DNA from: Periplaneta americana
Lineage: Eukaryota; Arthropoda; Insecta; Blattodea; Blattidae
DNA: 64,000 bases
Assembly: GCF_040183065.1 (NCBI RefSeq)
Contig: NC_091117.1
Span: 108,616,001 to 108,680,000 of the forward strand
Direction: 5' to 3'
In this document: positions 22,378 to 33,965 of the stretch, piece by piece
Layout: every line of letters begins with the position of its first letter
How positions within the stretch are numbered: position 1 is the first letter of the stretch
Notes under the pieces: model-generated
What the model was told of the DNA's origin: nothing
Database searches by the model: none
Seen by the model: only the letters and a program-made list of their open reading frames with translations
Translations under genes and position numbers: made by a program

Positions 22378-25147
22378 GAAATACACTGAGAGCACATAGA
22401 GTGGACTGAGAGGACAGAGAAAGGACTGAAAGAACAGAGCGTAGACTGAGAGGACATAAAGTGGACTAAGAATTCAGAAAGGGGAATATGAGTACAGAGA
22501 GTATACTGGTTTGACTGTGAGTGGACTGAGAGGAAGCAGATGGGACTGAGAGGACAGAGAGTGGACTGAGTGCACATAGAGTGGACTGAGAGGACAGAGA
22601 GAGGACTCACAGCTCAGAGAGGGGACTCAGTGGGCAGAAAATGGACTCAGAGGACTGAGAGGAACCAGATTGGACTAAGATGAGAGAAACAGAGTGGACG
22701 GAGAAGACAGAGTAGACTGAGAGGACATAGAGTAGAGTGAGAATTCAGAGAGTGAACTGGTGGGACTGTGAGCGGAAAGAGAAGAACCAGATAGGACTGA
22801 GAGAAGAGAGAGTGGGCTGAGAGCACATAGAGTGGACTGAGAGGACAGAGAGTAGCTGAGAGAACATAGAGTGGACTTAGAGGACATAGAGTGGACTGAG
22901 AGGACATAGAGTGGACTGAAAGCACATAGAATAGACTTAAAACAAATAGAGTGGACCGAGAGGACATAGAGTGCACTGCGAGGACATAGAGTGGACGTAG
23001 AGCACACAGAGTGGACAGAGAGGACAGGGAGTAGGCTGAGAAGACATAGAGAGGACTTGGAGCACATAGAGTGGACTTAGACGACAGAGAGCGGACTGAG
23101 AGGACAGAGAGTGGACTGAGAGGACATAGAGTGGGCTTAGAGGACAGAGAGTTGACTGAGAGTGGACTGAGAGGACAGAGAGTAGACGGAGAGCACATAG
23201 AGTGGACTAAGAGGACATAGAGAGGACTGAGAGAACAGAGAGTGGACTGAGAGGACATTAGAATGGACTAAGAGTACATAGAGTGGACTGAGAGGACATA
23301 GAGTGGATTGAAAGCATATAGAGTGGATTTAGAGCACATAGAGTGGACTGAGAGGACATAGAGTGGACTAAGAGGATATAGAGTGGACTGAGTGGAAATA
23401 GAGTGGACTAAGAGGACATAGAGTGGACTAAGAGGACATAGAGAGGACTGAGAGGACAGAGAGTGGACTGAAAGGATATAGAATGGTCTAAGAGTATATG
23501 GAGTGGCCTGAGACTACATTGAGTGGACTGAGAGAACATAGAGTGGATTCAGATGACAGAATGGACTGAGAGCACATAGAGTGGACTGAGAGAGCAGAGA
23601 GTGGACTGAGAGCACATAGAGTGGACTGAGAGGACATAGAGTGGACTTAGAGCACATAGAGTGGACTAAGAGGACATAGAGTGGACTAAGAATTCAGACA
23701 GTGGAATATCAGTACAGAGAGTGAACTGGGAGAACAGAGAGTGGTCTGGTTGGACTGCGAGTGGACTGAGAGAACCAGATAGAACAGAGATGAGAGAGAG
23801 TCGACTGAGAGGACACAGAGTGGACTGAGAGCACATACAAATGACTGAGAGGACATAGAGTGAACTGAGAGGAATGGAGCGGACTTAGAGCACATAGAGT
23901 GGACTGAGAGCACAAAGAGTGGACTTAGAGTACATAGAGTGGACTTAGAGCACATTGAGTGGACTGAGAGGACATAGAGTGGACTCAGAGGACGTAGAGT
24001 GGACTAAGAGAACATAGAGTGGACTGAGAGGAGAGAGAGTAGCTGACAGCACATAGAGTGGACTTAAAGCACATAGAGTGGACTGAGAGGACGTAGAGTG
24101 GACTGAGGCACACAGAGTAGACTTAAAGCACATAGAGTGGACTTAGAGGACATAGAGTGGACTGAGAGGAAATAGAGTGAGCTTAGAGGACACAGAGTGG
24201 AAAGAGAGGACAGACTGATAGAACATAGAGTGGACTTAGAGCACATAGAGTCGACTGAGAGGACATACAGTGGACTGAGAGCACAAAGAGTAGACTTAAA
24301 GCACATAGAGTGGACTGAGAGAACAGAGAGTGGACTGAGAGAATATAGAGAGGACTGAGAGGACATAGAGTGGACTTAGAGCACATAGAGTGGACTGAGA
24401 GGACATAGAGTGGACTCAGAGGACAGAGAGTAGACTGAGAGGACAGAGAGTGGACTGAGAGGACATAGAGTGGACGTAGAGCACACAGAGTGGACAGAGA
24501 GGACAGAGAGTAGACTGAGAGGACATAGAGTGGACATGGAGCACATAGAATGGACTTAGACGACAGAGAGCGGACTGAGAGGACAGAGAGTGGACTGAAA
24601 GGATATAGAATGGACTAAGAGTACATGGAGTGGCCTGAGACTACATTGAGTGGACTGAGAGCACATAGAGTGGACTCAGATAACAGAGAATGGACTGAGA
24701 GCACATAGAGTGGACTGAGAGAACAGAGAGTGGACTGAGAGCACATAAAGTGGACTGAGAGGAGAGATAGTAGACTGAGAACACATAGAGTGGACTGAGA
24801 GCACATCGAGTGGATTTAGACGACTGAGAGTGGACTGAGAGGACAGCGAGTGGATTGAGAGCACAGAGAGTGGACTGAGAGGACATAGAGTGGACTTAGA
24901 GGACAGAGAGTTGAATGAGAGTGGACTGACAAGACAGAGAGTAGACTGAGAGCACATAGAGTGGACTGAAAGGATATAGGTTGGACTTAGAGGACAGAGA
25001 GTAGACTGAGAGGACAGAGAGTGCACTTTGAGCACGTAGATTGGATTGAGAGGACAGAGAGAGGACTTTGAGTACATGGAGTGGACTGAGAGAAGAGAGA
25101 GTGGACTGAAAATATATGGAGTGGACTAAGACGACATGGAGTGGAGT
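22378..25147 (-). repeat. 20-bp satellite, left arm
   Basis: About 138 tandem units (length divided by 20) of a 20-bp repeat, reading GAGAGGACATAGAGTGGACT on the plus strand. Units vary at a few positions (ACATAGAG or ACAGAGAG, GAG or TAG). Minus-strand frames such as 22647-23258 are long only because the repeat rarely contains stops; their peptides (SPLYVLSVHSM, STLCPLSPL) are translations of the satellite. Blocks of six or seven variant units recur, for example near 23474-23600 and 24598-24740. Confidence 0.97.
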
Positions 25148-28100
25148 GTCCTCTCAGTCCACTCTCAGTCAACTCTCTGTCCTCTAAGTCCACTCTATGT
25201 CCTATCAGTCCACTCTCTGTCCTCTCAGTCCACTCTCTGTCCTCTCAGACCACTCTCTGTCGTCTATGTCCAATCTATGTGCTCTAAGTCCACTCTATGT
25301 CTTCTCTGTCCACTCTGTGTGCCCTAAGTCCACTCTATGTCCTCTCAGTCCACTCTCTGTCCTCTGAGTCCACTCTATGTGCTCTAATTCCACTCTATAA
25401 GCTCTCAGTCCACTCTACGTCCTCTCAGTCCACTCTTAGTCCTCTCAGTCCACTCTATGTCCTCTAAGCGCACTCTATGTCCTCTCAGTCCACTCTATGT
25501 GCTCTAAGTGCACTTTATAAGCTCTCAGTCCACTCTATGTCCTCTCAGTACACTCTATGTTCTCTCAGTCCACTCTATGTGCTCTAAGACCACTCTATGT
25601 CCTCTCAGTCCACTCTCTGTTCTCTCAGTCCAATCTATGTGCTCTAAGTTCACTCTATGTGCTCTCAGTCCTCTCTCTGTTCTCTCAGTTCACTCTATGT
25701 GCTCACAGTCCATTCTCTGTCATCTCAGTCCACTCTATGTGCTCTCAGTCCACTCTATGCACTCTCAGTCCACTCCATGTCGTCTTAGTCCACTCTATAT
25801 CCTTTCAGTCCACTCTCTGTTCTCTCAGTCCAATCTATGTGCTCTAAGTTCACTCTATGTCCCCTCAGTCCACTCAATGTGCTCTCAGTCCACTCTCTGT
25901 GCTCTCAATCCACTCTATGTCCTCTCAGTCCATCATATGTCCTCTCAGTCCACTCCATGTTCTCTTAGTCCACTCTATATCCCTTCAGTCTACTCTCTAT
26001 CCTCTCAGTCCACTCTATGTCCTCTCAGTCCACTCATTGTTCTCTAAGTCCACTCAATGTGCTCTCAGTCCACTCTATGTCCTCTCAGTCCACTCTATGT
26101 CTTCTCAGTCAATTCTATGTGCTCTAAGCCCACTCTATGTTCTCTCAGTCCACTCTCTTCTCTCAGTCCACTCTATGTGCTCTCAGTCCATTCTCTGTAG
26201 TCTCAGTCCTCTCTGTGTGCTCTCAGTCCACTCTATGTACTCCCAGTCCACTCCATGTCCTTTTAGTCCACTCTATATCCTTTCAGTACACTCTCTTTTC
26301 TCCCAGTCCACTCTATATGCTCTAAGTCCACTCTGTCCTCTCAGTCCACTCTATGTGCTCTAAGTCCACTCTATGACCTCTCAGTACACTCTATGTGCTC
26401 TCAGTCCACTCTCTGTTATCAGTCCACTCTGCGTACTCTCAGTCCATTCTCTGTCATCTCAGTCCACTCTGTGTGCTCTCAGTCCACTCCATGTCCTCTT
26501 AGTCCACTCTTTATCCTTTCAGTCCACTCTCTGTCCTCTCAGTCCACTCCATGTCCCCTTAGTCCACTCTATATCCTCTTAGTCCACTCTATGTCCTCTC
26601 AGTCCACTCTATGTGCTCTAAATCCACTCTATGTGCTCTCAGTCCACTCTATGTCCTCTCAGTCAACTCTATGTGCTCTAAGTCCACTCTATTTGCTCTA
26701 AGTCCACTCTATGTGCTGTCAGTCCACTCTATGAGCTTTAAGTCCAATCTATGTGCTCTTAGTCCACTCTATGTCCTCTCAGTCCACTCTATGCGCTCTA
26801 AGTCCACTCTATGTGCTCTCAGTGCACTCTTTGTCCTCTCAGTCCACTCTATGTCCTCTTAGTCCACTCTATATCTTGCAGTCCACTCTATGTTTTCTTA
26901 ATCCAGTCTATGAACTCTTAGTTCACTCTATGTCCTCTCAGTTCAGTCTATGTCCCCTTAGAACACTCTATGTCCTCTGAGTCTACTCTCTGTCCTCTCA
27001 GTCCTCTCTATTTCCTCTCAGTCCACTCTATGTCCTCTTAGTCCACCCTGTATCATTTCAGTCCACTGTATGTGCTCTCAGTCTACTCTATCCTGTCAGT
27101 CCACTCTCAGTCAACTCTTTGTCCTCTAAGTCCACTCTATGTCCTCAGTCCACTCTCTGTCCTCTCAGTCCACTGTCTGTCCTCTTAGTCCACTCTCTGT
27201 CGTCTAAGTCCATTCGGTGTGCTCTAAGTCCACACTATGTCCTCTCAGTCTACTCTCTGTCTTCTAAGTCCACTCTATGTCCTCGCAGTCCACTCTATGT
27301 GCTCTCAGTCCACTCTATGTCCTCTCAGTCCACTCTATGTCCTCTCAGTCCATTGTATGTGCTCTAAGTCCACTCTATGTCCTCTCAGTCCACTCTCTGT
27401 TCTCTCAGTCCACTCTATGTGCTCTAAGTCCACTATCTGTCCTCTCAGTCCACTCTATGTGCTCTAAGTCCACTCTATGTCCTCTCAGTCCACTCTCTGT
27501 CCTCTCAGTGTACTCTCTGTCCTCTAAGCCCACTCTATGTCCTCTCAGTCCACTCTCTGTTCTCTCAGTCCACTCTATGTGCTCTAAGTCCACTATCTGT
27601 CCTCTCAGTCCACTCTATGTCCTCTAAGTCCACTGTCTGTCCTCTCAGTCCACTCTATGTGCTATAAGTCCACTCTAAATCCTCTCAGTCCACTCTATGT
27701 GCTCTCAGTACACTCTCTGTTCTCTCATTCCACTCTATGTGCTCTCAGTCCATTCTCTATCATCACAGTCCACTCTATGTGCTCTCAGTCCATTCTCTAT
27801 CATCTCAGTCCACTCTATGTGCTCTCAGTCCACTCTATATCCTTTCAGTCTACTCTCTGTCCTCTCACCACTCTATGTCCTCTCAGTCCACTGTATGTGC
27901 TCTAAGTCCACTCTATGTGCTCTCAGTCCACTCTATGTCCTCTCATTCCACTCTATGTCCTCTCAGTCCACACTATGTGCTCTAAGTCCACTCTATGTCC
28001 TCTCAGTCCAGTCTCTGTTCTCTCAGTCCACTCTATGTGCTCTGAGTCCACTTTCTGTCCTCTCAGTCCACTCTATGTTATCCAAATCCACTCTCTGTCC

Positions 28101-29046
28101 TCTCAGTCCACTCTGTGCTCTAAGTCCACTCTATGTGCTCTCATTCCATTCTCTGTCATCTCAGTCCTCTCTATGTGCTCTCAGTCCACTCTATGTACTC
28201 TCAGTCCACTCCATGTCGTCTTAGTCCACTCTATATCCTTTCAGTCCACTCCGTGTTCTCTCAGTCCACTCTATGTGCTCTAAGTCCACTCTCTGTCCTC
28301 TCAGTCCCCTCTATGTTCTCTAAGTCCACTCTCTGTCCTCTCAGTTCACTCTAAGTGCTCTAAGTTCACTCTATATCCTCTCAATCCATTCTATGTGCTG
28401 TCAGTCCACTCTCTGTTCTCTCAGTCCACTCTATGTGCTCTCAGTTCATTCTCTGTCATCTCAGTCCACTCTATGTGCTCTCAGTCCACTGTATGTACTC
28501 TCAGTCCATTCCATGTCCTCTTAGTCCTTTCAGTCTACTCTCTGTCCTCTCAGTCCACTCTATGTCCTCTCAGTCCACTCTATGTGCTCTAAGTCTACTC
28601 TATGTGCTCTCAGTCCACTCTTTGTCCTCTCAGTCCACTCTATGTCCTCTCAGTCCACTGTATGTGCTATAAGTCCACTCTATGTTCTCTCAGTCAACTC
28701 TCTGTTCTCTCAGTCCACTCTATGTACTCTGAGTCCACTCTCTGTCCTCTCAGTCCACTCTACGTGCTCTAAGTCCACTCTCTGTCCTCTCAGTCCACTC
28801 TATGTGCTCTAAGTCCACTCTATGTCCTCTCAGTCCACTCTATGTTCTCTCAGTCCACTCTCTGTTCTCTCAGTCCACTCTATGTGCTCTCAATCCATTC
28901 TCTGTCATCTCAGTCCTCTCTATGTGCTCTCAGTCCACTCTATGTACTCTCAGTCCACTTCATGTCGTCTTAGTCCACTCTATATGCTTTCAGTCCACTC
29001 TCTGTTCTCTCAGTCCTCTCTCCGTTTTTCAGTCCATTCTCTGTCC
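25148..29046 (+). repeat. 20-bp satellite, right arm in opposite orientation
   Basis: About 195 units of the same repeat reading AGTCCACTCTATGTCCTCTC on the plus strand, the reverse complement of the left arm. The switch is abrupt at GGAGTGGAGTGTCCTCTCAG. A marker block, a unit with CATTCTCTGTCATCTC followed by units with ATGTACTC, CCATGTCGTCTT and TATATCCTTTC, recurs near 25711, 26188, 26443, 27792, 28147, 28448 and 28908. This gives an irregular higher-order structure shared with the left arm. Plus-strand open frames are by-products. Confidence 0.97.
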
Positions 29047-29194
29047 TGGCAGTGGCGCTTTAAATATTCCAATTTTACGATAATTTTCCATTCTCTATTA
29101 CAAATTCCAAGAAATTACTATAATGGGGGAATCGAACCCTGGTATTAATGTGTTACTTGAACACTTCCTTTGCCGCACGGTTTTTCTGAGCTGG

Positions 29195-29275
29195 ATGCAT
29201 CAGAGTCCGTGGATATCCAGAGTACCGCAATCGTTTGAGCCGGCAAATGCCTACAAATCCGCCATTGTTAGTCCA
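29195..29275 (+). repeat. Dispersed repeat X, second fragment
   Basis: GATGCATCAGAGTCCGTGGA and CCGCCATTGTTAGTCC match, in reverse, 43378-43452. It begins about 150 bases after the satellite ends, as the first copy of the family ends about 170 bases before the satellite starts. Confidence 0.65.
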
Positions 29276-32245
29276 GCGCGCGCTATGCAGTATACAGGAG
29301 CATAGGGAAAGAATGTAATTTAAGTGCGAAAAAAATATAATGCTGCTGTGTTCAGAACTGCTAACAGAGAACTGAAAAAAGCGCACATTTGTTTTCTGTG
29401 TGACAAGGTGAAAGAAATAAGGAAAAAAGAAAGAAGTGACTATAAATATAAAAAGGAACGATCCACTACCTAAGCGAGCATACATTGTGAGATTAAAGAA
29501 TGACTGTATGTTGATATTTATTTTTTTTTAAATTGGGCCCTAAAATATTTTTATAAAACTAATCTAGAATTTAAGTTGTTTCAGCAATGATATTTCTACA
29601 TAAAACAAATGAAAATCACATACCTATTAGGATCAGTGCCAAATTTTTACCATCTTCTCCCTTTCAAATCAAGCATTTCTGAATTTAATCCTATTTGCTA
29701 TTTGCAAGAATGGCATAATATATTTGTGAAGTTCTGAATTCATTCTTGAGACAAGATTGTATTGTTTGGCTCGATTGGAAAATGCAGAGACCGTAGAAAC
29801 TAGAAACCCTATTAAGATTAGACTGATGTGAAATTTCAATTTTCTAAACTATTCTAGGTAGATCTCTGAAATTTTGTACTTTTAATTTGCAATTTTAAAT
29901 TGTGTAAATTTAGGTTTTCAAAAATTGCTACTATTATGGCCAGAATTTTTGTCTACATAGGCTACTTGTCAGACCTTCAGAAACAAAACTTACTATACAA
30001 TTTTCCTTTTATTTTACTAAAAAAAAATAATTAAAAATATTTAATGCACTAAAAGTGTAAAAAAAAGGAAAAAATTCAACTCGAGCGTAAAAAAATAGTA
30101 TTAAAAATACCTTTTATTGATATTCTGGCTGATATGCATATATATAGTATTATCAGGCAGTACATCTCACTTGACGATATGTCAGAGGAAGAACAATTGT
30201 TTGTACCGGTATGCATCTGAAGTCTGATTAGTGGAATATGTAGCTAATCGGCGAAGTATGCACTGGAGGGAGAAAGGAACTGGCCACCCTACCCCATTAT
30301 GTCCTGGCCTAGTTGTCTCATGAGTGATGCCTTATTGGTGGTACTTATGAGATTCAAACATGTCTTCGGACATTTGACTAAACAACAGCAACAACAAAAA
30401 ATATTAGTGTTAGGTATAATCCTGATAGTAAGTTTTGTTAAGAACATATTCAAAAACCTCTAATGATTATTGTAATACAATAAACTCTATGTAAACTGTA
30501 AGAATTGTTTATGTATTTTCGCGATATGACTTCCTAAGCTAAAACGACATAAAATAAATAAATTTAAAAAAAACTCTACAAAAAATCATGCACGTAGTAC
30601 AAAATCTGTAGAAAGAGTAGAATTTTTAGCAATGAAAAATTTACAGTATATTAAAGTGGAGAAAATTCACTTCAAAGTTTTGGATGATGATAATAATGAA
30701 CCAGGTATCTGTCTTTTTTATTTTCTAGGCATTTTGAAACATATAGACCTAGCACATTATTTTTTTTTACTTTTTTTTTACCTTGGGGATTTGGTGAAGT
30801 GAATTTTAATGGTAGGCAGAGTAATTATCTCATGCCCCCATGTTTTAGATTGCTGCCAGTGCACTTCATTAGAACCAGGTACCCAGCTTCGAAGCCGCTT
30901 AGCATATTATATACAGAACTTACCCTTATATACACTACCACGCTGTGCACACCTAACCTACACTAGTAAACAAAGGTGACTAAAAAAACTATGTAAACTT
31001 ATGAAAACACTATAATAGATAAATATTATTAACAAATCACTATAGACTGTAGACACTATTATAACACTAACAATAAAACTGTTAGAAACTTGCAAATATT
31101 TCTTGTATCATAAACAGAAACCAAGCATGGAAAGCACGTTGTTATGGCAACTAGCAACAAGTGGAATTTTTCTTTAGACAAGAGTTGTGTTCTCCTTTGT
31201 AACTGAATGTTTTTTAAAGGAAAGAAGCCTTTGAAGTAGGCCTAACACCTGTTAGATTCTATGAAGAAATATTTCGAGAAGTCGAGAAGCTACACTGGCT
31301 CAATCGGAAATCTAATATAATAAATAATGTATGAAATATAGAGTAATTTCAAAAAATTGTCGCAGAATTCAGAGTGGAGGGCGTAGACGGAGCATTTAAA
31401 TTAACAGTCAAAGCCCGCAGCCTTTTAAAAATGTGACCCTAAATAGCTGATAGACCGGTCGTATGGTCATGAAAATTGGCAGAGGGCATCTTTAGACCAA
31501 AAATGAATTTTTAAAGATAAAAACAAGGAAACGATTTTTTTTGACCAAAAATGACAAAACCTCACGTCAGTGTATCCTTGGGGACATTATACTGAAATTA
31601 CTAACTTACATATTTTTAAAGCTAAATTCACAAAATATTTATCAGTAGTATATCTGGTTAGTAATAACACATGTACAAAATTTCGTCTCTCTATAATAAG
31701 TGGTTTGCATTTTATTAATAACTTAATAGAATAATATTGTATTGCTTTATACAAAAAGTCCCATGCGTCACAATTTACATTATTTTTAATTGATATTCAC
31801 TTATATGATTCTTTATATACATTGGAACAAACATTACTATTGGAATTTTCTGTACAGCGAATGGGTAAATTACTAGGAAATTTTATGGCTATTAATTTTT
31901 TATTTTTATAATAAAAAATTCTAGTAATTTACTGATTAATTTTACAGCAAACCCTATAATAATCTTTGATTCCATGTATGTAAGGATCCATATAAGTAAA
32001 AATCACTTAAGAATAATGTCAATTGTAGTGCAAGCGCCTTTTTTTTATATAAAGCGGTTCAATATTTCAATAAAATAATTAATAAAATGCAAACCACGTA
32101 TCATAGGCGGATGCAATTTTGTACACTTGTCACTATTAAGCAGATATATCAGTGATAAAAGTTTGATGAAGTAAGTATGGTAGTTATGGATTTCGCTGTT
32201 GTGAACTCTTAATACTAATGAACTTCGCGAAATTTCAGTATAGTG
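29276..32245. other. Non-genic stretch with one SINE
   Basis: No gene recognised. It holds the SINE A copy at 30200-30397 and otherwise AT-rich unique-looking DNA; open frames are short and featureless. Confidence 0.5.
30200..30397 (-). mobile_element. SINE family A copy
   Basis: The longest copy in the window. On the minus strand it starts GTTGTTGCTGTTGTTTAGTC, contains TGTCCGAAGACATGTTTGAA, CAATAAGGCATCACTCATGA, GGGGTAGGGTGGCC and ends near CCACTAATCAGACTTCAGA. It matches 6257-6421 and 50727-50867. Confidence 0.75.
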
Positions 32246-32632
32246 CAGTGGCGGCTCGTAGTCAAATGTCCAGGGTAGGCAAAATTGACAGAACATTTTT
32301 ATGTAATTCCCGCGATTCAATGACAGCTCGCTTTCATCATGCCCCCCGAAAATTTAACTCTTGCTTACATAACAATACTGTTACATCAATGAGCCGTCTC
32401 ATAATTTGTCGGTTTTTTCTAGTTTATTGTAATACTGTTGTCTTGCAACCCTTCTTGTTCAGACAACATTTCCGAAATTGGATTCAAATTCTTTTCAAGT
32501 CTCTTTAGACTTACCGAGTTACAAATATGATCTGATTCCAAGTACCTTCTTTAGATTACAATAACAAACGTGACCACCTGCAGCTTAGCTTTAACTTCAC
32601 TTCCTGTTAGCCATTTATGTGTTTCATACCAT

Positions 32633-33310
32633 ACTTACTTACTTACAAATGGCTTTTAAAGAATCCGCAGGTTCATTGCCGCCCTCACGTAAGCCCGCCA
32701 TCGGTCCCTACATTGTGCAAGATTAATCCAGTCTCTATCATCATATCCCACCTCCCTAAAATCCATTTTAATATATCCTCCCATCTACGTCTCGACCTCC
32801 CCAAATGTCTTTTTTCCTCCGGCCTCCCAACTAACACACTATATGCATTTCTGGATTCGCCCATACGTGCTACATGCCCTGCCCATTTCAAACGTCTGGA
32901 TTTAATGTTCCTAATTATGTCAGGTGAAGAATACAATGCGTGCAGTTCTGCGTTATGTAACTTTCTCCATTCTCCTGTAACTTCATCCCTCTTAGCCCCA
33001 AATATTTTCCTAAGAACCTTATTCTCAAACACCCTTAACCTATGTTCCTCTCTCAAAGTGAGAATCCAAGTTTCACTATCATACAGAACAACCGGTAATA
33101 TAACTGTTTTATAAATTCTAAATTTCAGATTTTTTGACAGCCGACTGGATGACAAAAGCTTCTCAATCGAATAATAACAGGCATTTCCCATATTTATTCT
33201 GTGTTTAATTTCCTCCCGAGTATCATTTATATATGTTACTGTTGCTCCAAGATATTTGAATTTTTCCACCTTATCGAAAGATAAACCTCCAATTTTTATA
33301 TTTCCATTTC
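32633..33310 (-). mobile_element. LINE 3' fragment, RTE-like, about 680 bp
   Basis: The minus strand codes the end of the reverse-transcriptase polyprotein: GGLSFDKVEKFKYLGATVTY, RINMGNACYYS, LYDSETWILTLREEHRLRVF, LRKIFGAKRDEVTGEW, RLKWAGHVARMGESRNAYSV, GRPEEKRHLGRSRRRWED. Then one missing base shifts the frame before NIKMDFREVGYDDRDW and AYVRAAMNL. It ends in CTTACTTACTTA (TAAG tail on the minus strand). The polymerase core and endonuclease are missing (5' truncation), as is usual for LINE copies. Confidence 0.9.
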
Positions 33311-33965
33311 ATAGTGTTTCATACCATGAAGGATTAAATTTTCTTGCACCTTTAGCACTGACTTTATGAACAATAGAGCTTAATGCAAGAGTGGGTCGTC
33401 CATTGTCCAAAATACTTCTCTTTTCAATGTCATTACGACGCGAAAACGGACAACGTAACAGTTTACTTATTATATCAGTCATAATATAATATTATTGTTA
33501 TCACTTACATTAACTATAAATCACCAAATATACGTAACATTAATATACAGTACGTACTTGCAAAAATCACATTTTCTAAAATACACTGTTAAAAAAAAAC
33601 ATCTTTTAAAACACACTGTTTAAAAACTGTTATACTACTCGTAACAATCTACGTTCCAACTCGTGAAACTTTCAAACAGAAATTTCGCAAATCGTCGGTG
33701 TTCGATAATGCTCGTGGGTTCTCGTTAAGGTGCGTACACACATAGCGAACGAACAACGAACGAACGACAAAGGAATGCATTCGCTGATTGCAATCGGAAC
33801 GTGTGTACGTCGCAGCAAAGGCAAACCAAACGATCGGTTTGCCTTCGGAAGTGATCCGTCGCTTGTCGGTACATCAAAGGAAGTTGGTATTCGTTGTGGA
33901 CGCGATTTGCCACCAGTTTGTAGTTTGCAGCAGAACACGGCGCTTAGTTTAATTTCCCTATCAGG

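Noticed and set aside
22212-29148. Dozens of open frames of 60-203 codons with repeated Ser, Leu, Val, His and Cys peptides
   Set aside because: They are translations of the 20-bp satellite, which has few stops. The same 20-residue pattern appears in all frames and ends at the CTAAG variant.
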